From Candidatus Goldiibacteriota bacterium (GTDB lineage Bacteria; Oederibacteriota; PGYV01), in the NCBI GenBank assembly GCA_016937715.1, contig JAFGWA010000025.1, positions 1 to 36,304 on the forward strand: DNA of 36,304 bases. The letters are read 5' to 3'. Below are positions 7,324 through 15,174 of this stretch, piece after piece. The position numbers and the translations under genes were made by a program. The notes under the pieces were generated by a model. The model worked only from the letters and a program-made list of their open reading frames with translations, did not search any database and was not told where the DNA came from. The number at the start of each line of letters is the position of its first letter. The first letter of the stretch is position 1.

Positions 7324-9684
7324 ATGGTTTCTGAAAAATATCTTGATAATAATTTATCATTTGAAGAGCGGGCGGATGATTTGATATCGCGCATGACGCG
7401 CGCCGAAAAATTATCCCAGCTTTTTCATGAATCTCCGGCTATTCCGCGTCTGGGAATAAAAAAATATAACTGGTGGAATGAATGCCTTCACGGTGTGGCG
7501 CGCGCGGGTATTGCCACGGTTTTCCCGCAGGCAATCGGCCTTGCCGCCATGTTTGATAAAAAACAGATGCATACAATCGCGTCCGCGATTTCTGATGAGG
7601 CGCGCGCTAAATATCATGATGCGTTAACCGAAGACGGAAGTGAACAGTATTTTGGGCTTACATTCTGGTCGCCCAATATAAATATTTTCCGTGACCCAAG
7701 ATGGGGGCGCGGGCAGGAGACTTATGGCGAATGCCCGTATTTAACCGCACGCCTTGGCGTGCAGTTTGTCCGCGGGCTGCAGGGGAATGATAAAAAATAC
7801 TTAAAGACAGCAGCGTGCGCAAAACATTTTGCGGCGCACAGCGGGCCGGAAAATCTGCGGCACGGTTTTAACGCCGTTGTCTCTTTAAAGGACTTATATG
7901 AAACTTATCTTCCGGCGTTTGAAGCCCTTGTAAAAGAAGCGGCGGTGGAAAGCGTAATGGCCGCGTATAACAGGTTAAACGGGGAAGCGTGCTGTGCGGG
8001 TAAAATATTATTAACAGATATACTGCGCGATAAGTGGGGGTTTAAAGGGTATGTGGTATCGGACTGCGAAGCCATAGATGACATTTATAAATTTCATAAA
8101 CTGGCGGATAACCTTGAACAGGCGCTGTCAATGGCGATAGAAAACGGCTGTGATTTAAACTGCTGCAATGAAATATGCACGTCCGCGAAACAGGGGGTAA
8201 TAAAAGCCGACGCGCAGAATATGATAAAAGAAGAATGGGTTAACCGTAATTTAAAACGGCTGCTTATAACACGGTTTAAACTGGGAATGTTTGACGCGCC
8301 TAATCTGGTGCCATATACAAATATTTCCGCGGATATAATTGACTGCAAAAAACACCGTGCTATGGTATTAAAGGCGGCGCAGGATTCGGTAGTGCTGCTT
8401 GCAAATAACGGTGTGCTTCCGCTTAATAAAAAGAAGATAAAAACTGTTGCTGTCATAGGGCCTAACGCGGATGATATGGAAGTTTTGCTTGGTAATTACA
8501 GCGGAACACCTTCGGCTCCTAAAACAGTGCTTAAAGGTTTTGCGGAGTTAAAGGGCGTTAAAGTGATTTATACAAAAGGGTGTGAGTTAACCGGAACTGA
8601 TAAAAAAGATTTTTCAGAAGCGGTTAAATGCGCCGAAAAAGCAGACGCAGTAATACTGTGCCTTGGATTATCTCCTAAAATAGAAGGGGAAGAGTGCGAT
8701 ACAAACGGGTATGAAAGGTCAAATCTTGGGCTTCCCGGCGTTCAGCAGCAGCTTATAAAACAGATTAAAAAATCAGGCAAACCTGTAATAGTTGTACTGC
8801 TCTCGGGCGGCGCCGTATCTTTAAGCCCGGACAGCGCGGACGCCATACTTCAGGCGTGGTATCCGGGGCAGGCAGGCGGCGCGGCAATTGCGGATATTAT
8901 TTTTGGCGCTGTTAACCCGTCGGGTAAATTACCTGTGACGGTTTATAAAAACGCAAAACAGCTTCCGGCGTTTGAAAATTATGACATGAAAGGCAGAACC
9001 TACAGATATTTTAAGGGCACTCCGTTATATCCGTTTGGACACGGACTGTCATACACAAAATTCAAATACACGGATTTAAAGATAAAGCGTTCGGCAGGCA
9101 AGTATAATTTATCGGTAACGGTAAAAAATACCGGCAGGGTAAAAGGCGCGGAAGTTGTACAGGTTTATATCGCGCCGCCGGGAGCCGGTAAAACAGCACC
9201 CATAAAACAGCTTGCGGGTTTTGAAAAAGTTGAACTTGCGCCGGGGCAGAAAAAAACTGTCAGATTTATTATCTCTTCAGAACAGATGCGGATAATAAAT
9301 GAAAAAGGGGAAAGAGAAACGGTTTATGGGGATTTTACATTTTGGGTTGGCGGAACACAGCCCGGTTATGAAAAGATGAATCCCGGAACGCAGGTATTAA
9401 GAAAAAAAATAGTAGTAAAAAAGCCGATTTCAGGCAGGCCGCTTGTATGGTCTGTTTATATTCTTAAGTGCGCGGATGGTACGCTTTACACGGGGATAAC
9501 AAAGGATATTAAGCACAGGATTAAGACTCATAACAGCGGGAAAGGCGCCCAATATACCAAAGTTCACCGTCCTGTAAAGCTTGTACATTTAGAAACAGGG
9601 TATGACGTGGGGAGCGCAATGCGCAGGGAAAAAGCGATAAAAACCCTTACAAGAGAAGAAAAAATAAAACTGTTCCACAAGTAA
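7324..9684 (+). CDS. Family 3 glycoside hydrolase fused to a C-terminal GIY-YIG domain
   Basis: Residues 1 to about 700 form a complete GH3 enzyme of the beta-glucosidase/beta-xylosidase type. 'WWNECLHGVARAG', 'FWSPNINIFRDPRWGRGQET' and 'KHFAAHSGPE' build the TIM barrel, and the nucleophile is Asp247 in 'VVSDCEAIDD'. The second alpha/beta domain and an Fn3-like domain ('GAEVVQVYIAPPG') follow. It should release terminal sugars from oligosaccharides. There is no signal peptide, so it should act in the cytoplasm. Residues 709-786 are a UPF0213-like GIY-YIG nuclease domain. They have Tyr712 and Tyr722 ('SVYILKC', 'LYTGIT'), Arg732, 'HNSGKGAQYTK', and Glu769 in 'MRREKAIK'. No stop codon and no in-frame ATG, GTG or TTG lies at the junction, so the two are one reading frame. 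AAAGGCGG precedes the ATG. Confidence 0.92.
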   Translation: MVSEKYLDNNLSFEERADDLISRMTRAEKLSQLFHESPAIPRLGIKKYNWWNECLHGVARAGIATVFPQAIGLAAMFDKKQMHTIASAISDEARAKYHDALTEDGSEQYFGLTFWSPNINIFRDPRWGRGQETYGECPYLTARLGVQFVRGLQGNDKKYLKTAACAKHFAAHSGPENLRHGFNAVVSLKDLYETYLPAFEALVKEAAVESVMAAYNRLNGEACCAGKILLTDILRDKWGFKGYVVSDCEAIDDIYKFHKLADNLEQALSMAIENGCDLNCCNEICTSAKQGVIKADAQNMIKEEWVNRNLKRLLITRFKLGMFDAPNLVPYTNISADIIDCKKHRAMVLKAAQDSVVLLANNGVLPLNKKKIKTVAVIGPNADDMEVLLGNYSGTPSAPKTVLKGFAELKGVKVIYTKGCELTGTDKKDFSEAVKCAEKADAVILCLGLSPKIEGEECDTNGYERSNLGLPGVQQQLIKQIKKSGKPVIVVLLSGGAVSLSPDSADAILQAWYPGQAGGAAIADIIFGAVNPSGKLPVTVYKNAKQLPAFENYDMKGRTYRYFKGTPLYPFGHGLSYTKFKYTDLKIKRSAGKYNLSVTVKNTGRVKGAEVVQVYIAPPGAGKTAPIKQLAGFEKVELAPGQKKTVRFIISSEQMRIINEKGERETVYGDFTFWVGGTQPGYEKMNPGTQVLRKKIVVKKPISGRPLVWSVYILKCADGTLYTGITKDIKHRIKTHNSGKGAQYTKVHRPVKLVHLETGYDVGSAMRREKAIKTLTREEKIKLFHK

Positions 9685-9812
9685 AAACAATGTTTCGTTT
9701 TGACCGATGCTGTATTTTATACTCTGCTGTATAAAATTTATTAACATACAATAAAATAGGTTTTCATGTTATAATTTAATTGAAAGAGAGATTAATAAGG
9801 AGTGGATTGAAA

Positions 9813-10778
9813 ATGAAAAGAGTTTTAAATATTACAGTTATTACACTGGTCATGATGATTTTATCCGCGGGATGCGCGGATAAACTTAATTTTATTGCTC
9901 CAAAAGTGAATGAAAACGCAGTTATTGTACCCACGCCGGCTGTTATAGTATCATTTGATTCAGGTTCTGTTGCCGTATCGTCATTAAGCGAAAGCATGCA
10001 TGCGGTATGTGAAATGAACGGAAACGTATATTCGGCAGGGGGATGGGACGGAGTTGTAAGGTCGTCATCTGTGTTCTCTTCCGCTGATGGTGTGAATTTT
10101 ACACGTATAGCTGATAATTCGGGTTTTACGCCAAGGACGGGACATTCAATGATACCGTTCAATAATGCTTTATGGATAACCGGCGGATATGACGGTAGTT
10201 TTAAAAATGACGTCTGGTATTCAGCGGATGGAATAAGCTGGTTTGAAGCGTCAGGCAGCGCGGCTTTTTCACCGCGCCAGGGAATGACACTGCAGAATTT
10301 TAAAGGGAATATGTGGCTTATAGGCGGGACAAATGCGGGCGGCGAAGCCGGTGATATTTACTGGTCTTTAAACGGGGCTGCCTGGGTTAAAGCGTCAAAC
10401 GCGCCTGAAGGCACGGGAATAGGGCATACAAGTTTTGTGTTTCACGGAAAAATGTATATTGTTGCTGTGGTTCAAAAAAACACAAAATATGATAACCCAT
10501 TATGGGTAAGCGAAGACGGGATTAAATGGGTGCAGGCTGATAAAGACCTTAACTTTGGATTTCAGCACATTGCGGGTGCGGTTGTTATGAATAATAAGAT
10601 TTATGTGTTAGGCGACGTATGCGCCAATTACCCGGATGCCATAGCGCAAAAAGGCGATGTATATGAAAGCGAAGACGGGTTAAAGTGGAAAAAAATGAAG
10701 ATAGATAACGCCGGAATTAAATGCGGATTTCATCCGGTTGCTTTTGGGGATAAATTGGTGCTGGTGGGGGGATATTAG
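9813..10778 (+). CDS. Kelch-like beta-propeller lipoprotein
   Basis: An N-terminal MKRV plus hydrophobic stretch ends in the lipobox LSAGC, with Cys21 as the predicted lipidated residue. The protein should therefore be tethered to a membrane outside the cytoplasm. The mature part has about five blades, each with a GG...DG turn and a repeated 'S-x-D/N-G-x-x-W/F' signature (for example WYSADGISW, WVSEDGIKW and ESEDGLKW). This resembles Kelch/galactose-oxidase-like propellers, which usually bind ligands or proteins. I chose the ATG at 9813 because AAGGAGTGG lies upstream and the lipoprotein signal then starts correctly; the longer TTG reading would spoil the signal. A TATAAT at 9770-9775 is a possible -10. 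The partner is unknown. Confidence 0.8.
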   Translation: MKRVLNITVITLVMMILSAGCADKLNFIAPKVNENAVIVPTPAVIVSFDSGSVAVSSLSESMHAVCEMNGNVYSAGGWDGVVRSSSVFSSADGVNFTRIADNSGFTPRTGHSMIPFNNALWITGGYDGSFKNDVWYSADGISWFEASGSAAFSPRQGMTLQNFKGNMWLIGGTNAGGEAGDIYWSLNGAAWVKASNAPEGTGIGHTSFVFHGKMYIVAVVQKNTKYDNPLWVSEDGIKWVQADKDLNFGFQHIAGAVVMNNKIYVLGDVCANYPDAIAQKGDVYESEDGLKWKKMKIDNAGIKCGFHPVAFGDKLVLVGGY

Positions 10779-10928
10779 TAAGGATTAGGGTGTAAGTTTT
10801 AAATGGGACGGGGAAATAAAACAAATTGAATTTCGGAAAGTTGTGGAATTTTTTTTATTTTTTATGGTATTATAATAAAAAACATGGCTTTGAGGGGAGC
10901 TGTGAAAATCTTACGGGAGGGAATACAA

Positions 10929-11234
10929 ATGAAGAAATTGTTATTGGTTTTATCGGTTTTTGTTTTTGTTTTAATGTTGGCTTCCGCTTGCACCAAAACT
11001 ACGGCTGCGGATGAAATTACCATCACGGTAAACAACAACACGTCTATTTATGGGTTTAAGATCATTAACACAACAACAGGCGATACGCTGGAAAGTGATC
11101 TTTCTGCTGGATATTCGCAGGATTTCAAAATCAAAAAAGATGAATGCCTTAAGTATGAAAAGTATTGGCTTGGAAGTTTGCAAGGTTCTACGGAAGGCTG
11201 TTATTCAAGTTCGCAGAGTGTTGATTTAAACTAA
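10929..11234 (+). CDS. Small lipoprotein, unrecognised
   Basis: The product has 101 residues. MKK plus a hydrophobic core ends in the lipobox LASAC, with Cys21 predicted to be lipidated. The mature domain has Thr/Asn-rich strands (EITITVNNNTSIYGFKIINT) and two further Cys residues that could form a disulfide. GGGAGGG lies upstream of the chosen ATG; the longer in-frame start at 10884 would bury the signal peptide. A TATAAT at 10871-10876 may be its -10, and a strong terminator follows, so it is probably a single-gene transcript. Function is unknown. Confidence 0.7.
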   Translation: MKKLLLVLSVFVFVLMLASACTKTTAADEITITVNNNTSIYGFKIINTTTGDTLESDLSAGYSQDFKIKKDECLKYEKYWLGSLQGSTEGCYSSSQSVDLN

Positions 11235-11247
11235 TTGCGGTTAAATA

Positions 11248-11289
11248 AAAGTACGGGAAAGTACGACTGCTTTCCCGTACTTTTTTATT
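11248..11289 (+). terminator. Rho-independent terminator after the small lipoprotein gene
   Basis: A perfect 14-base stem pairs AAAGTACGGGAAAG (11248-11261) with CTTTCCCGTACTTT (11270-11283) around an 8-base loop. The descending arm runs into a T-rich tract. It lies 13 bases after the stop codon. Confidence 0.93.
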
Positions 11290-11350
11290 TGAATATTGTA
11301 ATATAGTATTATATTGTCAGAGAAAAGTTTTATAAAAACGGGAGGGAAAA

Positions 11351-12238
11351 ATGGCAAAAGAACAGGGTATTAAGGTTTTTAGCACGATTAAAGAGGCGGT
11401 GGTGTTATATTTTAAGAATTTCCCGCTGTTGTTTACCATTATGGTTATTATGGAAATTCCAATTTTTGGTTATCTGTTTCTGGCGGGGCTTGTGACAAAA
11501 AATCCGGAAAATTCTGTTTATGCAACAATGTTTTTTGCAACAATGGCAGCTGCAACACTGCTGGCTGTTGCGGGATGGAATGCGTCCGTGAGCGCTTTTT
11601 CTTCTCTTTACAAGGGTGAAAAGACAGGGCTTGGAATGGCTTATGGTGTAGGTTTCAAAAGATATTTCAGAAGCCTTGCGGCAGGCATACTTTATATTCT
11701 GATTGCAATGGGCGGCACTGTGCTTCTTATAGTTCCGGGATTTATCTTCATGATTACTTATATGTTTGCCCTGCCTGTTGCAGTGCTTGAAGATGTTAAG
11801 ACAAGCCCTTTGAAAATGTCCGCTAAACTTTCTAAAGATAACAAATGGCAGCTGTTTGCAATCTTCCTGCTTCTTTATATTGTTATAGTCGGGCCGGGTT
11901 TTCTTATAAGTTTTTTAAGCGGCGCGTATGCGGATCCTGCAAAATCAACGGATATTGTTTATTTACTTTTAAGTTCAATACCGGGTTTATTTTTGGGGCA
12001 GTTATTTACAGGGGCTTTAGTTGTATCCTATGAGAAACTGAAAGAAATAAAGAAAGACGAAATTAAGCCTGAAGAATTAAAGGGTTTAAGCACGCCAATT
12101 GGATGCCTTGTAAGCGCGCTGATATTGGTTGGCGTAATGGTTGTGGGTGTTATAGTTGGGGTAGTGGTGGGGAAATATGCGGAAGCGATTAAGAATAAAG
12201 CTGCAATTGAATCGTCAGGTATAAATGAGACGGAATAG
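11351..12238 (+). CDS. Multi-pass membrane protein, first of two tandem paralogues
   Basis: The 295-residue protein has about six hydrophobic segments. A central signature 'LIVPGFIFMITYMFALPVAVLEDV...SPLKMSAKLSKDNKW' resembles the DUF975/YciC-like membrane families and the membrane domain of some glycerophosphodiester phosphodiesterases. These are multi-pass proteins of unknown function whose conserved proline-containing helix is followed by an acidic and a basic loop. An amphipathic N terminus (FSTIKEAVVLYFKNFPLLFT) precedes the first helix. GGGAGG lies upstream of the ATG. It sits 35 bases before a close paralogue, so the pair probably arose by tandem duplication and is co-transcribed. Confidence 0.75.
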   Translation: MAKEQGIKVFSTIKEAVVLYFKNFPLLFTIMVIMEIPIFGYLFLAGLVTKNPENSVYATMFFATMAAATLLAVAGWNASVSAFSSLYKGEKTGLGMAYGVGFKRYFRSLAAGILYILIAMGGTVLLIVPGFIFMITYMFALPVAVLEDVKTSPLKMSAKLSKDNKWQLFAIFLLLYIVIVGPGFLISFLSGAYADPAKSTDIVYLLLSSIPGLFLGQLFTGALVVSYEKLKEIKKDEIKPEELKGLSTPIGCLVSALILVGVMVVGVIVGVVVGKYAEAIKNKAAIESSGINETE

Positions 12239-12273
12239 TTTTATAAGACTATAAAAAACGTTAGGGATATTTT

Positions 12274-13161
12274 ATGACGGCGGAAAAAAATATTAGTATT
12301 ATAGGTACAATTAAAGAATCGGCGTATTTGTATTTTAAGAATTTTCCTGTGCTATTTACCATCAAGGTAATAACGGATATTCCAATTTTGGTTTTTATGT
12401 ATCTGACAGGTTTTATGACAAAAAACCCGGAAAATCCTGTTTATACAAGTATGTTTTTTATCGAAATAGCTGCTATTTTATTGTTTGTTGTTGCAGGGTG
12501 GAACGCGTCTGTCATCGCGTTTTCTTCTTTGTATGAAGGTAAAAAAACAAGTATTAGTACTGCTTTTTTGGCGGGTTTTAAAAGATATTTCAGGAGTATA
12601 GCGGTAGTTGGGTTATATTTTATGATTATTATGGGAGGATTTTTTCTTTTTATAATACCGGGATTTTTTTTTATGATAACTTACATGTTTGCGCTGCCTG
12701 TTGCCGTACTTGAAGACGTTAAGACAAGCCCGTTGAAAATGTCTGCGGCACTCACAAAGGATAATAAATGGCAGCTGCTGGCAATGTTTCTTCTGGTATA
12801 TATTGCTGTATGCGGGCCGGCGTTCGCAATTGGATTAATAGGCAGGTTTTTGGGAGTCGATGGAAATGCAAATATCATATATCTGGTTGTAAGTTCTATA
12901 CCCGGATTGTTATTAGGACAGTTGTTTAGCGGGGTTATGGTTGTTTCTTATGGAAAATTAAAGAAATTAAAAATAAAGAAAGAAAAAAATAATCCGGAAA
13001 ATTTTAAAGGTTTAGGTACGACGGCCGGATGTGCGGTTTCAATACTGATAATGGCTGTCGTAATTGCAGCGGCTGTGGCTGGGATCATGCTGAGTAGGTC
13101 TTTAGATAACTTTAAAAGTAAAGCTGTAATTCAATCGCCGGTTGAATCTGAAGCTGAATAG
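12274..13161 (+). CDS. Multi-pass membrane protein, second of two tandem paralogues
   Basis: This protein has the same length (295 residues) and topology as the gene directly upstream. The two are nearly identical in the central block 'MITYMFALPVAVLEDVKTSP' and the following 'KDNKWQL'. They diverge in the N-terminal helices and in the charged C-terminal loop (KKLKIKKEKNN here). Its ribosome site is weaker (TTAGGGATATTTT). Retention of two divergent copies suggests a hetero-oligomer or different partners, but the function is unknown. Confidence 0.75.
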   Translation: MTAEKNISIIGTIKESAYLYFKNFPVLFTIKVITDIPILVFMYLTGFMTKNPENPVYTSMFFIEIAAILLFVVAGWNASVIAFSSLYEGKKTSISTAFLAGFKRYFRSIAVVGLYFMIIMGGFFLFIIPGFFFMITYMFALPVAVLEDVKTSPLKMSAALTKDNKWQLLAMFLLVYIAVCGPAFAIGLIGRFLGVDGNANIIYLVVSSIPGLLLGQLFSGVMVVSYGKLKKLKIKKEKNNPENFKGLGTTAGCAVSILIMAVVIAAAVAGIMLSRSLDNFKSKAVIQSPVESEAE

Positions 13162-13223
13162 TATTATAAGGTTTTAAAAGGCATGCGGATAGTTTATGGC
13201 AGTGGAATAAACAGAATACTAAT

Positions 13224-13252
13224 TTGACATGTGGTACGTTTTATGGTACGCT
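13224..13252 (+). promoter_or_regulatory. Promoter and likely operator of the toxin-antitoxin pair
   Basis: A perfect TTGACA -35 (13224-13229) is followed after 17 bases by TACGCT as the -10 (13247-13252). Two direct copies of TGGTACG (13232-13238 and 13244-13250), 12 bases apart, lie within the spacer and over the -10. YefM/Phd antitoxins commonly repress their own promoter at short GTAC-containing sites, so these copies are a plausible operator. Confidence 0.55.
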
Positions 13253-13270
13253 TTTATTGAGGTGATAAAA

Positions 13271-13513
13271 ATGACAACTATAACGGCAAGTAAAGCGAGA
13301 GCGAATTTGTTTCAACTTCTTGACGGTACCGCGCTGTCCCATGAACCTGTTCAAATAACGGGGAAAAGGAACGCAGCTGTGCTTATTTCACAAGAGGATT
13401 GGTCTGCAATTCAGGAGACTATGTTTTTACTTTCAATCCCAGGAATGAGAGAGTCGATAATAAAGGGAATGAAGACGCCTGTGACGAAATGCTCGAAGAG
13501 ACTTAAGTGGTAA
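13271..13513 (+). CDS. YefM/Phd-family antitoxin
   Basis: The product has 80 residues. The N-terminal domain 'TITASKARANLFQLLD...EPVQITGKRNAAVLISQEDW' is the Phd/YefM DNA-binding and dimerisation fold. The tail 'LLSIPGMRESIIKGMKTP' is typical of YefM partners of YoeB toxins and should bind the toxin. It is expected to neutralise the toxin and, with it, repress the operon. GAGGTG precedes the ATG at 13271; an in-frame start at 13229 would fall inside the promoter. The toxin gene overlaps its end by seven bases. Confidence 0.9.
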   Translation: MTTITASKARANLFQLLDGTALSHEPVQITGKRNAAVLISQEDWSAIQETMFLLSIPGMRESIIKGMKTPVTKCSKRLKW

Positions 13514-13773
13514 AGTGGGCTGTTGTTTATACAAAACAGGCGCAGGCAGACGCAAAGAAAGCATCAGCCACTGGTTTAAAAAATAAAATATTGAAACTTC
13601 TAGAGATAATCGAGATTAATCCTTTTCAGAATCCGCCTCCTTTTGAAAAGTTAAAAGGCGATCTTGACGGCGCTTATTCCCGCAGGATAAACATTCAGCA
13701 TAGGCTTGTATATCAGGTAATTAAAGAGAGTAGGACGATAAAAGTCCTGCGTATGTGGACGCATTACGAGTAA
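13507..13773 (+). CDS. YoeB/Txe-family mRNA interferase toxin
   Basis: The 88-residue protein belongs to the RelE-fold YoeB group, which cleaves mRNA in the ribosomal A site. Family active-site positions can be placed at Glu47 ('FEKLKGDL'), Arg66 ('QHRLVY'), His86 and Tyr87 ('RMWTHYE' at the C terminus), so the toxin looks intact. The '[15 protein letters not shown]' block is the strongest signature. The GTG at 13507 overlaps the antitoxin stop, the usual coupled arrangement. An assignment to a neighbouring RelE-fold subgroup is possible. Confidence 0.9.
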   Translation: MVKWAVVYTKQAQADAKKASATGLKNKILKLLEIIEINPFQNPPPFEKLKGDLDGAYSRRINIQHRLVYQVIKESRTIKVLRMWTHYE

Positions 13774-13807
13774 TGAATATAGATGTATTAAAAGGAAGAT
13801 TAAACAA

Positions 13808-14212
13808 ATGAACTTAACACGTCTTGAAGAGGTAAACCAAAGGCTTGCCGGGCTTGGTGTTAAAGAAGCGGATTTTACAGAGCAGTTTATCCGCTCCGGC
13901 GGGCATGGCGGGCAGAATGTGAATAAGGTAGAGACTGCCGTGCGGCTTATTTATAAGCGCGAAAGTATGGATATTAAATGCATGGAGGAGCGCTCCCAGC
14001 TTTTAAACCGCGTGCGCGCAAGGGAGATTCTTGCGGAGCGTATTGAAAAAAAGCGTGAAGACGCAAGGCTGCTGGCGCGCGCCCAGGCGGAAAAAATCCG
14101 CAAGCAGAAAGCAGGCAGGCCCAAAGCTATAAAACGAAAGATACTGGAAGATAAGCGTAAAAAAAGCCGGGTAAAAAAAGACCGCAAGTGGCGCCCCGGC
14201 AGGGATGATTAG
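13808..14212 (+). CDS. Small release-factor-like (GGQ) peptidyl-tRNA hydrolase
   Basis: The 134-residue protein carries the class I release-factor catalytic loop in '[19 protein letters not shown]'. The GGQ is intact but is preceded by Gly-His rather than the usual Gly-Pro. A long basic C-terminal tail follows ([18 protein letters not shown] and on). This matches the ArfB/YaeJ and PrfH-like groups, which release peptides from stalled ribosomes by placing the basic tail in the mRNA channel. There is no stop-codon recognition domain. AAAGGAAG lies upstream of the ATG. It may be transcribed with the toxin-antitoxin pair 34 bases upstream, but a functional link is only a guess. Confidence 0.85.
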   Translation: MNLTRLEEVNQRLAGLGVKEADFTEQFIRSGGHGGQNVNKVETAVRLIYKRESMDIKCMEERSQLLNRVRAREILAERIEKKREDARLLARAQAEKIRKQKAGRPKAIKRKILEDKRKKSRVKKDRKWRPGRDD

Positions 14213-14235
14213 AAGTTTTTTATTTTTTCATGGTC

Positions 14236-14268
14236 CTGGTAGCCGCGCCTTTTAAGGCGCGTGTTTTT
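14236..14268 (+). terminator. Hairpin of the CTGGTAG family, likely terminator
   Basis: CTGGTAG is followed by an 18-base palindrome, CGCGCCTTTTAAGGCGCG (14244-14261), and then a T-rich stretch. It lies 24 bases after the release-factor-like gene and could terminate transcription. Its 5' flank matches the dispersed hairpin repeats at 22701, 26602, 26661 and 35695, but the stem bases differ. Confidence 0.6.
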
Positions 14269-14289
14269 AAGAGCAACCGCTTAAAACAA

Positions 14290-14307
14290 GACGCAATGTA
14301 TTGCGTC
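14290..14307. repeat. Short perfect palindrome in the pre-pyr intergenic region
   Basis: GACGCAA and TTGCGTC face each other across a four-base loop, ending at CTCTAC. The 14213-14393 stretch otherwise holds only the hairpin at 14236 and an ACAACT/AGTTGT pair (about 14328-14362), with no gene. From 14394 on it is the pyr promoter and leader. Confidence 0.55.
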
Positions 14308-14393
14308 TCTACTTTAGAAGACTATTACAACTGTTCAGGCAGCCGTAGTTGTAACGGTACCCGCCGGGTTCTGTGAAAATTTTAAAATCACCC

Positions 14394-14422
14394 TTGACAC
14401 ACCCTGGCGGGTGATATATAGT
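14394..14422 (+). promoter_or_regulatory. Promoter of the pyrimidine operon
   Basis: A perfect TTGACA -35 (14394-14399) and TATAGT -10 (14417-14422) are separated by 17 bases. Transcription should start near 14429, leaving a leader of about 185 bases that contains the PyrR element and an attenuator. Confidence 0.8.
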
Positions 14423-14446
14423 GATTAGGATTTAAAAACGAAATGC

Positions 14447-14485
14447 AATCCTTTAAATCGGTCCTGCGAGACCGGTAAGGGGAAG
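14447..14485 (+). promoter_or_regulatory. PyrR-binding element (anti-antiterminator) in the pyr leader
   Basis: The leader carries the conserved pyr-mRNA binding loop: CCTTTAAA, then hairpin CGGTC/GACCG around CTGCGA, closed by AAGGGG. CCTT at 14450-14453 pairs with AAGG at 14477-14480, and CGGTC at 14459-14463 with GACCG at 14469-14473. The purine-rich loop matches the known PyrR target. By family knowledge, UMP-bound PyrR stabilises this structure and favours the downstream terminator. GGAAGT (14481-14486) can also pair with ACTTCC (14507-14512), possibly as part of the competing fold. Confidence 0.82.
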
Positions 14486-14526
14486 TTTTTAAGCAGGCAC
14501 GCGTTTACTTCCGTGTCAGCTGATAA

Positions 14527-14567
14527 GCCTTCTTTCTGCACGCCTTGCAGGATAGAAGGCCGTTTTT
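14527..14567 (+). terminator. Attenuator terminator of the pyr operon
   Basis: A 14-base-pair stem with one bulged T pairs GCCTTCTTTCTGCA (14527-14540) with the complementary 14546-14560 arm. A T-rich tract (CGTTTTTATT) follows. It lies between the PyrR element and pyrR, as expected for attenuation of the whole operon by UMP. Confidence 0.88.
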
Positions 14568-14613
14568 ATTTATGGGGTTCGGCGGCCTCCCGGTTTATGG
14601 GCAAGGAGGTATC

Positions 14614-15171
14614 ATGGAAAAGAAATTTAAAGTGAAATCTGAAGTCCTGGACCGCGAAGGAATTGACCGCGCGCTTACAAGGATAGCCCACGAAATACTT
14701 GAAAAGAATAAAGGCGCAAAACACCTTGCGCTGGTGGGCATAAGAAAACGCGGCGACATTCTTGCCGAACGTATTGCCAAAAAAATTGAATCCATTGAAA
14801 AAGTTAAAGTGCCGGTCGGCGCTGTTGATATCACGTTCTACCGTGATGACTATGACATAAAAGCCAACGTTGACATAAACGCCACAGATTTAAATTTCAG
14901 CGTGGACGGGCTGGATATTGTAATTGTTGACGATGTATTATTCACAGGGCGTTCCACAAGGGCGGCCATGGACGTTATAATAGAAAACGGCAGGCCAAAG
15001 TCCATTCAGCTGGCTGTACTGGTTGACCGCGGCCACAGGGAACTTCCAATTCAGGCAAATTACGTGGGCAAGAATGTCCCCACATCCGAAAAAGAAACCA
15101 TCATACTTGACATAGAAACAAACGGCGAAGACAAGGTTTACGTGGCCGAAAAACCGGAAAAGGGGGCGTAA
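14614..15171 (+). CDS. pyrR: Bifunctional pyr operon regulator / uracil phosphoribosyltransferase
   Basis: PyrR binds the pyr leader RNA when UMP is high and causes early termination; it also has weak uracil phosphoribosyltransferase activity. The 185-residue product has the PRPP-binding signature 'IVDDVLFTGRSTRAA' (Asp106-Asp107), 'ITFYRDDY', 'VGIRKRG' and 'LVDRGHRELPI', all typical of PyrR. AAGGAGG sits six bases before the ATG at 14614; the longer reading from 14545 runs into the attenuator. It is the first gene of the operon and lies directly after its own target RNA element. pyrB follows after three bases. Confidence 0.96.
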   Translation: MEKKFKVKSEVLDREGIDRALTRIAHEILEKNKGAKHLALVGIRKRGDILAERIAKKIESIEKVKVPVGAVDITFYRDDYDIKANVDINATDLNFSVDGLDIVIVDDVLFTGRSTRAAMDVIIENGRPKSIQLAVLVDRGHRELPIQANYVGKNVPTSEKETIILDIETNGEDKVYVAEKPEKGA

Positions 15172-15174
15172 CGT

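Noticed and set aside
6797-7394. Reverse-strand reading frames of 72-160 codons across element E1
   Set aside because: They are translations of the octamer arrays (repeating RRTEGQRD-like and Pro/Ser/Leu patterns) and have no domain, no signal and no ribosome site.
10826-11014. Forward 62-codon frame overlapping the small lipoprotein gene
   Set aside because: It is out of frame with a lipoprotein that has a clear signal peptide and ribosome site.
14545-14613. Longer start for pyrR, and similar upstream starts at 812, 9780, 10884, 13229 and 34499
   Set aside because: In each case a downstream ATG has a good ribosome site, and the longer reading would run into a terminator, promoter or array, or would spoil a signal peptide.
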